From the NCBI RefSeq assembly GCF_004362145.1, contig NZ_SNXC01000002.1:37843-101842 (forward strand): DNA of 64,000 nucleotides. Reading direction: 5' to 3'. The stretch's first letter is position 1, and each line of letters opens with the position of its first letter. The notes below the pieces were generated by a model, which did no database searches, had not been told where the DNA came from, and saw nothing but the letters and a program-made list of their open reading frames with translations. Positions 46,291 through 56,278 of this stretch are shown piece by piece. A program made the position numbers and the translations under genes. The DNA comes from Marinomonas balearica. GTDB taxonomy: Bacteria > Pseudomonadota > Gammaproteobacteria > Pseudomonadales > Marinomonadaceae.

Positions 46291-47160
46291 ATGCAAAAAC
46301 AAAAAGTCGCGTTTATCGGATTAGGTGTAATGGGATACCCAATGGCCGGACACCTTGCAAAAGCGGGTTACGATGTCACTGTTTATAACCGTACTTCGAG
46401 TAAAGCGGAACAGTGGGCAGTGGATTACGATGGCAAGTTCGGCGTCACTCCGAACCTCGCTGCAGACGGTGCCGATGTGGTGTTTGTGTGTGTCGGCAAC
46501 GACAATGATGTTCGCAGCGTAATCTATGGTGATGAGGGCGTATTATCCTCCATGAAAGAAGGAGCTGTGCTCGTAGATCATACAACGACCTCTGCCAATC
46601 TTGCTCAAGAACTGTTTGAAGCCAGCCAAAAGCAGAGTGTTGGCTTTATTGACGCGCCAGTGTCGGGTGGGCAGGCTGGGGCAGAAAACGGTAAATTGAC
46701 CGTAATGTGTGGCGGCGAAGCGTCCGTATTTAATTCCGTCAAAGACATCATAGACAGCTACGCACAGCAGGTTCAGCTAATGGGAACAAGCGGCCAAGGG
46801 CAGCGAGCGAAGATGGTTAACCAGATCTGTATTGCGGGTATTCTGCAAGGTCTGAGCGAAGCCTTATTGCTAGCTGAAAAAGCCAATCTGGACGTGCCCC
46901 AAGTGGTGGAGACATTACAACACGGTGCTGCGGGTTCATGGCAGATGGTGAATCGTCTAGAAACCATGGCGCAGGACAAATTTGATTTTGGCTTCGCCAT
47001 TGACTGGATGCGTAAAGACTTGGGTATTTGCCTTGAAGAAGCTGAGCGTATGGGCATCAATATGCCGATGACCAAAGAAACCGATGAGCGTTACGCTCGC
47101 CTTCAAGAACAGGGGCTTGGTCGCATGGACACATCCGTGTTGGTGAAATCTTTCAAATAA
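46291..47160 (+). CDS. NAD(P)-dependent beta-hydroxyacid dehydrogenase
   Basis: A 289-residue enzyme of the 3-hydroxyisobutyrate dehydrogenase/tartronate semialdehyde reductase family. The Rossmann motif is G-L-G-V-M-G-Y-P-M-A, the substrate loop D-A-P-V-S-G-G-Q-A-G-A, and the catalytic lysine lies in G-Q-R-A-K-M-V-N-Q. A typical D-L-G follows near the C-terminus (K-D-L-G-I). Exact substrate is unknown. The MocR regulator and its direct repeats lie upstream. The ATG has GAAGGAGAAGG before it. Confidence 0.9.
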   Translation: MQKQKVAFIGLGVMGYPMAGHLAKAGYDVTVYNRTSSKAEQWAVDYDGKFGVTPNLAADGADVVFVCVGNDNDVRSVIYGDEGVLSSMKEGAVLVDHTTTSANLAQELFEASQKQSVGFIDAPVSGGQAGAENGKLTVMCGGEASVFNSVKDIIDSYAQQVQLMGTSGQGQRAKMVNQICIAGILQGLSEALLLAEKANLDVPQVVETLQHGAAGSWQMVNRLETMAQDKFDFGFAIDWMRKDLGICLEEAERMGINMPMTKETDERYARLQEQGLGRMDTSVLVKSFK

Positions 47161-47163
47161 CCT

Positions 47164-47763
47164 TTATGATTGTGTTATGGCATTGCTAATAAACTGAATA
47201 GCAATGTAGAACAAAAGCAGTGCCATAACGCGGTTGACCCATTTCATAACATTCGGATTCAACGCCGCTTGTTTCAGTTGATTTCCCGCCAGTAAATAAC
47301 TCGTTGGTGCACCAAAAGCCAGACAACCCAAAGCCAGCGACATTATGGCGATCATGATTCCTTCGACATGAGCCGCTGGAAACTGAACCGTCGCCACGGG
47401 CAGAATCACCACCGGTGCTTTCGGGTTGCTCAACTGCATAAGTAAGCCCGTCGAAAAGCGCATATTGGTCGTGTCCAAGCTCGTTGCAACCGACGACTTA
47501 AAGCTCGCTTTCATGACCTTGTAACCAAGGTAAGCGATATAAAGCCCCCCTAGTATCGCAATCACACTTTGCACCGACTTAGGGATAATGGCATTCCCCG
47601 CGTAGCCTATCCCGATAAACATGATGGCCATCGCACTGCCGACGCCAGCACAGAAACGCAGTGCCCGCCAGCTTTCGCCACGAATACCCGCAAACAATGA
47701 GATCATATTAACGGGACCTGGGGTGTACATGATACCAAAGGCGAATACAAAAATTTCCAGCAT
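47164..47763 (-). CDS. LysE-family translocator
   Basis: A 199-residue LysE/RhtB exporter with six predicted helices. It begins with an inner-membrane helix and has T-P-G-P-V-N-M-I-S near residue 15 and Q-L-S-N-P-K-A-P-V in the middle, both family motifs. The ATG has AGAGGA upstream. It is convergent with the dehydrogenase gene and just downstream of an AraC regulator on the same strand (98 bp). A substrate cannot be read from the sequence. Confidence 0.88.
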   Translation of the reverse strand: MLEIFVFAFGIMYTPGPVNMISLFAGIRGESWRALRFCAGVGSAMAIMFIGIGYAGNAIIPKSVQSVIAILGGLYIAYLGYKVMKASFKSSVATSLDTTNMRFSTGLLMQLSNPKAPVVILPVATVQFPAAHVEGIMIAIMSLALGCLAFGAPTSYLLAGNQLKQAALNPNVMKWVNRVMALLLFYIAIQFISNAITQS

Positions 47764-47861
47764 AACGATTCCTCTAATGTAGGCAATTACCGTCGTTAAT
47801 GACGACAGACAATGGCTACAGATAATGAAAGTATAAAAATGGAGGTTTGATCAAAAACGCG

Positions 47862-48701
47862 TTACGGCGACAAAATGAGCCGTTGATATTGATAAGGCGT
47901 CATCCCAAATACGGGTTTAAAACGTCGATTAAAGTGGCTTAAATCGTTGAACCCAAATGTATTTGCAACGTTTGAAACGGGTATGCCACTTTTGAGCGCT
48001 TGTCTGGCACGGTTAATTCGTATGTTTAACCAATACTGATGTGGCGTCATACCAGTATAGTCTTTGAAGCTTCTTAAAAAGTGGAACTTTGACAAACAGG
48101 CAACCTGACACAACTCGTCCAGCGCCACCTCTTTGGTGTAGTTATCTTGCAAGTATTCTTTCGCGTTGTTGAGTAGGCGATGCATCCGTGAAGCGGGTTG
48201 TAAGACACTTTGTTCTTGCATAGGAACCAACTGCTCCGCCAGTTCGAACAGCCCGGATTCGTACTCGCTGGACGTTGTGCCGTCTGATTCGATTAGCGAT
48301 GCCAATCGTAGAACCTGATCGCGTAATGTATCCTGTTGACTGACCGTATGCTTGACGCGAAAATGCTCTGGATGTGGCATGCCTAATGCGCTCAACGCAG
48401 GTGTCAGTTGCTCTGGTTTAACGTACAGCATTTTGTATTCTAAGGCTTTGTCTCCACCTGACTCCCCATCGTGTGCGTCGTCTGGATTCAGAATGATAAC
48501 ACTGCCTGGATGGCTTTTATGGAATTGGCCGACGGCAAAAAAATCTTGTCGCCCTCTGAGTGTGACACCAATCGAAAACTCTTCATGGGCATGTTTGCCA
48601 TAGGTGAAATCGGTCATAGAAGCGTTGAGCAGGACAATATCGTCTACAGCACTGCTTTTAGCGAACTGAAATCGATTTTGATCACTGCATTGACTCGACA
48701 T
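47862..48701 (-). CDS. AraC-family regulator with cupin domain
   Basis: A 279-residue regulator. The N-terminal cupin (AraC-binding) domain has H-A-H-E-E-F-S-I-G-V and G-S-V-I-I-L-N-P-D-D-A-H. The C-terminal AraC domain contains A-C-L-S-K-F-H-F-L-R-S-F-K and F-G-F-N-D-L-S-H-F-N-R-R-F-K. The ATG follows AGAGG. It is likely to control the LysE translocator downstream, a common pairing, with an amino acid as inducer. Confidence 0.88.
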   Translation of the reverse strand: MSSQCSDQNRFQFAKSSAVDDIVLLNASMTDFTYGKHAHEEFSIGVTLRGRQDFFAVGQFHKSHPGSVIILNPDDAHDGESGGDKALEYKMLYVKPEQLTPALSALGMPHPEHFRVKHTVSQQDTLRDQVLRLASLIESDGTTSSEYESGLFELAEQLVPMQEQSVLQPASRMHRLLNNAKEYLQDNYTKEVALDELCQVACLSKFHFLRSFKDYTGMTPHQYWLNIRINRARQALKSGIPVSNVANTFGFNDLSHFNRRFKPVFGMTPYQYQRLILSP

Positions 48702-48845
48702 GCGAACCTCTCACTGTTCTTTCTATTGAGTAGGTATCTTACGTCTTAATTATACATGAGAGTGGGACAAAATTGCTTAAGTTAGCGGATGCTTTTGACG
48801 ATGGCGAATGGATACATCGGTATTGGTTAAATCGTTTAAATAACG

Positions 48846-48877
48846 GATTAAGAGCGTCTCGCCAGAGACGCTCTTAA
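48846..48877 (-). terminator. Terminator-like palindrome after the SMP-30 gene
   Basis: Fourteen-base arms (ATTAAGAGCGTCTC and its complement) pair perfectly around GCCA, three bases after the stop of the minus-strand gene. A T-run is lacking, so termination may be partial. Confidence 0.7.
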
Positions 48878-48880
48878 TCG

Positions 48881-49981
48881 CTAGACGAACGTGGCGCCGC
48901 GCGTGTTAACGTACAGCGAATAAACAGAGTGCGAGCTGGCGATAAAGAGTCGATTGCCTTCTGTTCCGCCAAAGCATAGATTGGCACAGTATTCAGGTAT
49001 TAAGATATGTCCGATCGCTTTCCCTGATTTATTGAACACCATCACACCGTCCAGTTCTTCGGATTTAACTCCCAATGCCCCCGTGCTTCCCCAACCACAC
49101 CATAAGTTATCGTCTTGATCGCATTTAATGCCGTCAATTCCGCCATGGTTGATGCCTTCGATAAATTTACGGCGGCGTCCAAGGCGACCGCTGTCTTTGA
49201 CATCGTATGCCCAAATAATACGATTGGGTTTCGATAAGCATTCAACAACGTAGAGAACGGATTCATCCGCCGAGAAGCATAGGCCGTTAGGGCCAGCAAT
49301 GTCTGTAATGACGGCTTCAATCTCTCCAGTAACAGGGTCCAGACGATACACGCTGTCTGGAAGCTCATTGTCGACAATGTGACCTTCGTACATGCTGCCG
49401 GATTGAAACGGTGGATCAGTGAACCAAATCGTACCGTCACGCTTCACCACCACATCGTTAGGTGAGTTAAAGCGTTTGCCTTTGTAATTATCGGCCAATA
49501 CGGTAATTTTCCCATTATGTTCTGTGCGAGTAATGCGTCGGCCTTCCTGTGATGTGGTTGAACCTTCACAAGCAATGAGACGACCTTCTAAATCTCGGCA
49601 CAAGCCGTTAGAGAAATTTGAATTATGGCGATAGGTACTAAATTGATTCGTGATCTCATCCCAACGCATGATGCGATTATTCGCAATATCGCTGACCAAA
49701 AGGTAGCGGCCGTCTCCACTCCATACAGGGCCTTCTGCCCAACGCATACCGGTTGCTAGTCGCTCGACACTGGCGTTGAAAAGGCGATATTTTAAAAAGC
49801 TGTCATCGAGTACTTTGACGTTCACATCTGGGTAGCGCAGCGTCAAAGGATCGGCTACAGCACCACCTGAAAAGCTGGCGCCTACCGCGGCAGCTCCCGT
49901 CAGTGCTAATGTGTTTTTAAATAAACGTCTTCTGGATTGTTCCGGTTGATCTGAATGGCCTTTACCGTTTGCTGTATTCAT
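48881..49981 (-). CDS. Exported SMP-30/gluconolactonase-like protein
   Basis: A 366-residue protein with a Tat signal peptide (S-R-R-R-L-F-K then a hydrophobic Ala/Gly stretch ending near A-V-A-D-P). The mature part is a six-bladed propeller of the SMP-30/gluconolactonase family, with W-A-E-G-P-V-W, N-S-P-N-D-V-V-V and G-P-N-G-L-C-F, which hold the metal ligands. It probably hydrolyses a sugar lactone in the periplasm. The ATG has GGGAAG upstream. Confidence 0.88.
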   Translation of the reverse strand: MNTANGKGHSDQPEQSRRRLFKNTLALTGAAAVGASFSGGAVADPLTLRYPDVNVKVLDDSFLKYRLFNASVERLATGMRWAEGPVWSGDGRYLLVSDIANNRIMRWDEITNQFSTYRHNSNFSNGLCRDLEGRLIACEGSTTSQEGRRITRTEHNGKITVLADNYKGKRFNSPNDVVVKRDGTIWFTDPPFQSGSMYEGHIVDNELPDSVYRLDPVTGEIEAVITDIAGPNGLCFSADESVLYVVECLSKPNRIIWAYDVKDSGRLGRRRKFIEGINHGGIDGIKCDQDDNLWCGWGSTGALGVKSEELDGVMVFNKSGKAIGHILIPEYCANLCFGGTEGNRLFIASSHSVYSLYVNTRGATFV

Positions 49982-49995
49982 AGCGTGTACTTCCC

Positions 49996-51897
49996 TTATT
50001 TATAGGTAAAGAATGAAAGAGCTTCTTTTTGAGAAAGAGCAAGCCCAGCGAGTTCTTTTGCCGCTTCTTGAGTTTGTCCGACTGCCGAAACGTTTTGATT
50101 GACCAAATCCACTGTATTGGTGGTATTGCGGTTAATATCAGCGGTTACGCTAAATTGTTCATGCGCTGCGGATGCGACCATGGTGTTGATGTCGGTGATG
50201 GTGTTAACAAAGGCCACCACTTGGTCAAATGAGCTTTTGACGTTTTCGGAAAGATCAACGGATTGCTTTATTGCGGTAACGTTCTTGATCATATTGTCAT
50301 TGGCGAGCTTAGCTTGCTCTTGCAGCGTAGAAATAATGGTTTGGATCATCGACGTTGATTCTTGGGTCTTCGCGGCAAGGCTGCGCACCTCATCGGCTAC
50401 CACGGCAAACCCACGACCTTGCTCTCCTGCACGCGCCGCTTCAATTGCAGCATTCAGGGCCAGCAGGTTCGTTTGCTCAGAAATGGAGCTGATTACATCG
50501 GTTACTTCTCCGATGTTCATCGTTTCCGTTCTCAGTTTCTCGATCATGTCGGCGGTGTTCTGCACTTCTTGGCTGATTGAATGAGTCAGTTCTTGAGACT
50601 GAGCAAGATCCTTATTGCCTTGTTCGATGCTGTCTATTGCTTGTTTGGCTTGTTCTTCCGCCTGAGTCGCGTTTTGGCTGACTTCTTCCGACGCATTGGA
50701 AAGCTCATTTACCGCATTGGCGATCGACTCTACTTCACTCAGTTCATTGTGAGAGTTATCCGCTGTGTTTTGCATCACCACGGTAAGCTCTTCCGAAGCA
50801 GACGAAACACTGTCAGAAATAGAAAGACTATTGCGGATGATTTCTGACAATTTGGTGTTCAAAACAAGAATGGATTGATAAATGCCTGTTTCAGAGCCAG
50901 ATTGCGTCAGAGATTGAGACAAATCACCGTTTGCTATGTTCGATAATATTTCTGAAATGTGTTTTGGTTCTCCCCCAATCGGCTTGTATATCAGATGGAT
51001 GAAGCCAAAGTACACAACGCCCAGAGTGATCAGAATCAAAGGGATTACCAAGGCAAATGAGTTGATAAGCATTTCTATACTGGGCTTAAGGACTTCATCA
51101 TCGGCACTGAATGCGACTACATTCCAATCCCGATTGGGTAGGTGAGCATGTACAGCGGTCAAATCGACGTCTTCGCCATCAACGTCAATTTGGTAGTGTA
51201 ATGTCGAGTTACTTGGGCTGAATTCGCGGAATTTGGATTCTTCTTTGTAGATGTCTTTACCCAGCAGCTCTTGGATCGGTGCTGCCAATATGTAGCCTGC
51301 GTCATTAAATACAAAGATTTTATTGGACGGTGTTAACTGATCAATAAAGTCAGTAAAAGCGGAGACTTTGAGGGTGATGGCAACCACCGCAACGATTTGG
51401 TTGTTATGATAAATGGGAGTGGCAAACGCGAAGACATCCGCTTGTTCTCCCTCACCAAAGTAGGTTTCGGTGATGATGTTTTTCTCATTATTAAAGGCTC
51501 GTACATACCATTCTTTTTGCAGATCTTTGGCATTAAAATTCGGAAAGAAGCGACCATTTTCGAAAGAACGACCATCTTTTAGGGCAACAAAGGCGGCTTG
51601 TGCATCAGGTAGAGTGCGTTTTAATTGATCTAAATTTCGTGAAACCTGATCGGGGTCGGCGAACGTATTTTTGTCGTTGAAATCGATAGAAAAGCTATTA
51701 AGGGCATTAAAGTAAGTGTTAATTTTCTGCTCAAGCAACTCCGCCATAAGAGACGTTTCTACCTGACTTTTTTGCAGAGCATCTTCTTCATTGAATTTAC
51801 TGAATTCGTCGTAACCATTCCAGGTTAGCGCCCCTGATATCACAATAATAAGTAATGAGGTAAAACAAAGGATTTGATATTTTAATGACAGCTTCAT
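49996..51897 (-). CDS. Methyl-accepting chemotaxis protein with dCache sensor
   Basis: A 633-residue chemoreceptor. The ATG at 51897 has AAAGGGGA upstream. Helix 1 (about 8-28) and helix 2 (about 282-305) flank a periplasmic dCache domain with K-E-W-Y-V-R-A-F and [13 protein letters not shown] domain (about 310-360) leads to the signalling domain with the tip [19 protein letters not shown]. The ligand is unknown; dCache sensors often bind amino acids or amines. Confidence 0.9.
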   Translation of the reverse strand: MKLSLKYQILCFTSLLIIVISGALTWNGYDEFSKFNEEDALQKSQVETSLMAELLEQKINTYFNALNSFSIDFNDKNTFADPDQVSRNLDQLKRTLPDAQAAFVALKDGRSFENGRFFPNFNAKDLQKEWYVRAFNNEKNIITETYFGEGEQADVFAFATPIYHNNQIVAVVAITLKVSAFTDFIDQLTPSNKIFVFNDAGYILAAPIQELLGKDIYKEESKFREFSPSNSTLHYQIDVDGEDVDLTAVHAHLPNRDWNVVAFSADDEVLKPSIEMLINSFALVIPLILITLGVVYFGFIHLIYKPIGGEPKHISEILSNIANGDLSQSLTQSGSETGIYQSILVLNTKLSEIIRNSLSISDSVSSASEELTVVMQNTADNSHNELSEVESIANAVNELSNASEEVSQNATQAEEQAKQAIDSIEQGNKDLAQSQELTHSISQEVQNTADMIEKLRTETMNIGEVTDVISSISEQTNLLALNAAIEAARAGEQGRGFAVVADEVRSLAAKTQESTSMIQTIISTLQEQAKLANDNMIKNVTAIKQSVDLSENVKSSFDQVVAFVNTITDINTMVASAAHEQFSVTADINRNTTNTVDLVNQNVSAVGQTQEAAKELAGLALSQKEALSFFTYK

Positions 51898-52478
51898 GAT
51901 GTCCCCTTTTAAGATGTCGGATGGCCAACGAGCTGAATTTAGGCAAGCAACTTGGTTCGACTTCACTAAATGCTCGAACCTAAACTACCTTAGCAAAGAT
52001 GAATGAAGCTATATGAAAACCAGAGATCCACAATTTATTAGAATATGCACTTAAACAATAGAATTAATATAAAACATTGATGTTTAAGTCTTTATTTCTT
52101 CATATTGTGGTGTTGGTTCGGTTGCTTTAATTTAGATAAAACTAAATTAGATCGGTGTGTTTTAATCAGGCTTTGTGCTGTAACCAAGAGTATATGCCGC
52201 TTTTGTTATTGAGTTAAATAAACGGGGAAGTGCGCTCGTATAAGTGCTTTTTATTCTTTAAAACTGAATCTGATTTCATTAAGTAAAGCATTTATTTTGG
52301 AGGGAACTTCTATCTTAAGAGCTTTAGATCAAAAACGGGTTGTTTTATCCTTATTTTTAACTAAAACGAAGTATTTTGTGTCAAGAAGGTAAAGTTGGCT
52401 CCATTAAAATTGAGCCTTGCTCATAATTAACCTCGCGGCCTTAAATTTCGGGATAATAATAGAGACGGAAAAAAACAT
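51898..52478. other. Intergenic stretch without a recognised gene
   Basis: The 581 bp between the chemoreceptor and the MerR gene are AT-rich. No coding frame with a ribosome site, tRNA or clear repeat is visible. The region holds the promoter of the minus-strand chemoreceptor gene and the 3' side of the MerR gene. Confidence 0.5.
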
Positions 52479-53009
52479 TCAATTTGGATCTGTATGCTCG
52501 CTTCGTCTTCTAACGTGTTCTCGCTCCCTTTGGGACATCCCAAGGTCTTTTAGAAAGCGTTCATGCTCATCTGGAAACCGTGCTTCAAATCGGTCATGCC
52601 ACGCCCACATGTCTGCCTCGCTCAAACCGCTTTCGCGTAGCATTTGACTCCAACTCTCTTTTGTTAGCTTCGCTTGGCTCGTCCATTCCTGTCGTTTGAG
52701 CAGCTTAAGCAGCTCCGTTTGTTGAGCTTGTAATGCAAGGATATCCTGATTAATGCGCTCTAATTGCTTCTCCAATAATGTTCGATCAGAGTGTGTTTCT
52801 CCGTCGAGTATTTGCAGAATGTCTTTCACAGGAACACCAACCTGACGATATAAGCAAACTTGCGCCAGTCGTTGTTTGTCTTTGTCTGAGTACATTCGAT
52901 AATTGGCGGAGTTACGCTCCGGCGCTTTAATTAAGGTCATTTTTTCATAATAGAGAAGCGTAGACCGAGATAAGCCAAACTCGTCACACAGCGCTTTTAT
53001 GGAATACAT
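52479..53009 (-). CDS. MerR-family regulator
   Basis: A 176-residue regulator with the MerR HTH: F-G-L-S-R-S-T-L-L-Y-Y-E-K, then N-Y-R-M-Y-S-D-K-D, followed by a coiled-coil dimer helix and an acidic/basic C-terminal region without metal-binding cysteines. An organic effector is therefore more likely than a metal. The ATG has AGAGG upstream and lies inside the last codons of the preceding gene (13-base overlap), so the two are coupled. Confidence 0.88.
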   Translation of the reverse strand: MYSIKALCDEFGLSRSTLLYYEKMTLIKAPERNSANYRMYSDKDKQRLAQVCLYRQVGVPVKDILQILDGETHSDRTLLEKQLERINQDILALQAQQTELLKLLKRQEWTSQAKLTKESWSQMLRESGLSEADMWAWHDRFEARFPDEHERFLKDLGMSQREREHVRRRSEHTDPN

Positions 53010-53446
53010 ACAGACACCTCTAAAGTGTTAAAAATCGAAAGATAAGGTTCAGGGATGATTTGTTTATCAGGCGGTATAAAGCCTAGTCGAGCATCGTCAG
53101 AATACAGTGTCGCTTCATGGTAAAACGACCTTAACAGTATCGGAGCCTCGCTGATCAGATCAGAGTTGATCACCATAAACTCAGCGAGTGATTGTGTTTT
53201 CTGAGCACGCTCCATACGTTGAAAAATGAAATAGCACAGCGCGCAAGTGAGCGTAACATGAAATTTTGATGTGGCTCCTAAATTCTCCGCATAGCCTTTT
53301 ATCAAGCGTACAACTTCCTGTGTCGCCTTTGCGGAGCTGAATTGCTTATTAAGAATAAACGCCAGCCGTAAATGACCGTTGTGATTAAACTGCGCTGGAG
53401 GCAGCGTTTTATTCTCGACGTGTTTAAGAAACTCATGATCTGTCAT
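52997..53446 (-). CDS. Conserved hypothetical protein coupled to MerR gene
   Basis: A 149-residue protein starting behind GAGG. It has F-N-H-N-G-H-L-R-L-A-F-I-L near residue 20, with two His and a helix, and a C-terminal half rich in helices. I recall such proteins as unnamed conserved bacterial proteins near regulators. No catalytic motif is certain. It overlaps the MerR gene, so both are probably one transcript. Confidence 0.65.
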   Translation of the reverse strand: MTDHEFLKHVENKTLPPAQFNHNGHLRLAFILNKQFSSAKATQEVVRLIKGYAENLGATSKFHVTLTCALCYFIFQRMERAQKTQSLAEFMVINSDLISEAPILLRSFYHEATLYSDDARLGFIPPDKQIIPEPYLSIFNTLEVSVCIP

Positions 53447-53530
53447 TGTCTTACCTCGTCATTCGTTGAGATAGGAATGCTAAAGTATAAAGCGGTAGAC
53501 AGGTCAAAGGTTAAGGATGAAGAAAGTGTA

Positions 53531-54397
53531 TTAAGCCGTATTTCTCGCATTCTTAATAATATAAGTGCCGCTGGCAACAATGACGATCGCTCCGACAAGT
53601 GTTGTCGTATCGGGCATTTCTGTCCAAAAGAGCCATCCTAAGAGCGTTGCCCAGAGCAGCCCAGTATAATCAAGCGGCGCAATAACGACCGCAGAGCCGA
53701 GCCGAAAGGCTTGCGTCATCAATGCCATGCCAGTTATACCAAACAGAGTAATTGCAGCAAACAGCCACAAATCCTCAACGCGAATGGCCGTCCATACAAA
53801 GGGTACGAGCAAGCCGCTTAATATTCCGCTTATGCCTGTGAGATACAGAACCTGTGTCCAGACACTCTCGCGAGGGTCTATTTGGCGAGCGCCTAACATC
53901 AAGAGTGCGTAGACCACCGCCGTGGCAATCGGCAAGGCTGTCACGGCGTTGAACGCAATCAAGCCGGGACGCACAATGATCAGCATTCCGACAAAGCCCG
54001 CTAAAATGGCCAACCATTTCGCGCGGCTGACAGACTCTTTCAAAAAGACCGATGAAATAATGGCAATAAACAAAGGCGCGACGAAGATCAACGCAGTGGC
54101 TTTGGCCAGATCAAGGTACTTAACACTGGTGAAAAACATAATGGTCGCAGCGATCCACAGTAAACTGCGCACAACATGAACGGCGGGTTTATAGGAGCGC
54201 AATGCGCTTGTACCGCCAGAATAAAGCGCCAAAAATAACGCAAAAGGGAACGCCAGCACGGTTCTGATAAACAATATTTGAAACGGGGAATAATGCGCCA
54301 TCAATATTTTGGCAATCGCATCGTTAATACTCAAACAGGCCACGCCCGTACACATCATAAAGATCGCGGTATTGGTATCGCGGTTCAGGTTCGGCAT
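53531..54397 (-). CDS. EamA/DMT-family transporter
   Basis: A 288-residue membrane protein with ten hydrophobic segments arranged as two EamA repeats, including F-I-R-T-V-L-A-F-P in repeat 1 and A-P-L-D-Y-T-G-L-L-W in repeat 2. Family members export or import small metabolites or drugs. The start has only a weak GAAG site. The 289 bp up to the carboxypeptidase gene show nothing notable. The substrate is unknown. Confidence 0.88.
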   Translation of the reverse strand: MPNLNRDTNTAIFMMCTGVACLSINDAIAKILMAHYSPFQILFIRTVLAFPFALFLALYSGGTSALRSYKPAVHVVRSLLWIAATIMFFTSVKYLDLAKATALIFVAPLFIAIISSVFLKESVSRAKWLAILAGFVGMLIIVRPGLIAFNAVTALPIATAVVYALLMLGARQIDPRESVWTQVLYLTGISGILSGLLVPFVWTAIRVEDLWLFAAITLFGITGMALMTQAFRLGSAVVIAPLDYTGLLWATLLGWLFWTEMPDTTTLVGAIVIVASGTYIIKNARNTA

Positions 54398-54686
54398 GTT
54401 AGGCGCTTCTCAGGTATTAAGGTTTTTAAATGTTTGATTTGTATACAGTGTGCCCTGAATTACCTCGTTCGTCATCCCTTTGTCCGTCACTGCAATAAGA
54501 ACAAAATACACAAACCTGACTGAATGAGATTGAGCGTGACTTAAAAAGAGCCTTGTGCGGGAAAAGGTGCAACTTGTGGTCAACTCCCGTGATGATACTG
54601 TTCGGATGATTAACGGTGTAATACTATGATCGAAACCCAAACGCCCCCAAATCGCACCGTATATGAATTGAAGAGAGCACTGGAAC

Positions 54687-56171
54687 ATGTCTGATTACGA
54701 TAAACTTACCGCCCATTACCAAACGATTAACCGCTTCGGCCATGCTCAGTCCATACTTGGCTGGGATGCCGCCGCCAATATGCCTTCTGGTGGCAACGAT
54801 GCCCGTGGCGATGCCATGGCGGAATTGTCGGTTCATATTCATCGCCTTTCGACCCAACCGCAACTGGCAGATTGGTTCGCAGGGGCAGAGCAAGCAGCGT
54901 TAACGACTGAGCAAAAAGCCAGCCTACGTGAGATGAAACGCAGTTGGCAGCACGCAACGCTCGTACCTGAAGACCTAGTGCAAGCGCAATCCGTAGCCGG
55001 CTCTAAATGTGAACACGCGTGGCGAATACAGCGTCAGGAAAACGACTGGGTCGGGTTCGAGAAAAACTGGAAAGAAGTTGTCACGTTATCGCGTGAAGAA
55101 GCCAAAATCCGCAGTGAAGCGCTTGGTTTAACGCCGTATGACGCCATGCTCGATAAGTTTGAACCCGGAACCAGCTCTGAATCACTGAATACTTTATTCT
55201 CAGACGTGAAAACATGGTTGCCAGAACTCATTGAAAAAGCACTCGACAAACAGAAGTCTTCAAACATCATCATGCCATCCGGCACCTACCCTGCTGAGAC
55301 TCAAAAAGCGTTAGGGCTTGAAGTCATGAAGCTACTGAAGTTCGATTTCGATCACGGGCGATTGGATCAAAGTGTTCACCCATTTTGTGGCGGCGTGCCG
55401 ACCGATGTGCGTATCACCACACGTTATGACGAGCAAGATTTTGTACAAGCGTTAATGGGCATCGTTCATGAAACTGGCCACGCTCGTTACGAGCAAGGCT
55501 TGCCAAAAGCCTACGCAGGTTTACCCGTTGGCGAAGCGCGTTCCATGGGGATTCATGAGTCCCAATCGTTATTCTTTGAAATGCAAGTTGGCCGCAGCAA
55601 AGCGTTTGTTTCCCACTTGTCGCGCTTATCTAAAGACGCCTTCAACGCACACCAAGACCCTGTATTCGCCGAAGAAAACCTGTCTCAACTTTATACGCGA
55701 GTTGCAAAAGGCTTCATTCGAGTAGACGCCGACGAACTGACCTACCCAGCCCACGTCATACTTCGCTATGAAATTGAACGCGATCTGATCAACGGCGTAA
55801 TCGAACACACCGACGTGCCTGAACTGTGGGATGAGAAAATGAAAGCCGCATTAGGCATCTCAACCAAAGGCAACTACAAAAACGGCTGTATGCAAGACAT
55901 CCACTGGACTGATGGTGCGTTTGGCTACTTCCCAAGCTACACCTTAGGTGCCATGTACGCTGCCCAATACAAAGCTAAAATGACACAAACCGTCGACATA
56001 GACGCAGCAATTCAAAGCGGCGACCTAAGCCCCATCTTCCAATGGCTCAGCGACAATATTTGGTCACAAGCATCACTCCACACCACGGATGAACTGGTCA
56101 CACGAGCAACGGGTGAAGTGCTGAATGCTGCGCATTTTAGAAAGCATTTGGAAGAGCGTTACCTAAAATAA
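54687..56171 (+). CDS. M32 carboxypeptidase (Taq-type)
   Basis: A 494-residue zinc metallocarboxypeptidase of family M32. The zinc motif H-E-T-G-H is at residues 261-265, followed by E-Q-G and the family segment G-I-H-E-S-Q-S-L-F-F-E-M-Q near residue 290. The C-terminal part has D-G-A-F-G-Y-F-P-S-Y-T-L-G-A-M-Y, the substrate region of M32. It removes residues from peptide C-termini in the cytosol. A decayed copy of bases 55911-56042 lies at 62101-62205, beside the second attI-like sequence. Confidence 0.93.
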   Translation: MSDYDKLTAHYQTINRFGHAQSILGWDAAANMPSGGNDARGDAMAELSVHIHRLSTQPQLADWFAGAEQAALTTEQKASLREMKRSWQHATLVPEDLVQAQSVAGSKCEHAWRIQRQENDWVGFEKNWKEVVTLSREEAKIRSEALGLTPYDAMLDKFEPGTSSESLNTLFSDVKTWLPELIEKALDKQKSSNIIMPSGTYPAETQKALGLEVMKLLKFDFDHGRLDQSVHPFCGGVPTDVRITTRYDEQDFVQALMGIVHETGHARYEQGLPKAYAGLPVGEARSMGIHESQSLFFEMQVGRSKAFVSHLSRLSKDAFNAHQDPVFAEENLSQLYTRVAKGFIRVDADELTYPAHVILRYEIERDLINGVIEHTDVPELWDEKMKAALGISTKGNYKNGCMQDIHWTDGAFGYFPSYTLGAMYAAQYKAKMTQTVDIDAAIQSGDLSPIFQWLSDNIWSQASLHTTDELVTRATGEVLNAAHFRKHLEERYLK

Positions 56172-56197
56172 ATTGAGAGGAGACTTTCGTGATTTTG

Positions 56198-56252
56198 ATG
56201 TTCACAGTGTATTTATGTTCATGATTCATGAACGACGTGCTATTGTGAACAT
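56198..56252. promoter_or_regulatory. Nested symmetrical operator before the AbiE-like pair
   Basis: A perfect palindrome, GTTCATGATTCATGAAC (56217-56233), sits in the centre. Outer arms GTTCAC (56200-56205) and GTGAAC (56245-56250) are placed 25 bases from the centre on each side; with flanking bases the outer arms read ATGTTCAC and GTGAACAT. Half-sites share ATGTTCA. This layout suits cooperative binding by two regulator dimers, and AbiEi proteins are known to autoregulate through inverted repeats. Confidence 0.75.
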
Positions 56253-56278
56253 TGATTTTTGATAACGTGATATTAACT

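Noticed and set aside
52417..52647. Frame opposite the MerR gene end
   Set aside because: It lies on the other strand of a well-supported MerR protein, so it is a shadow.
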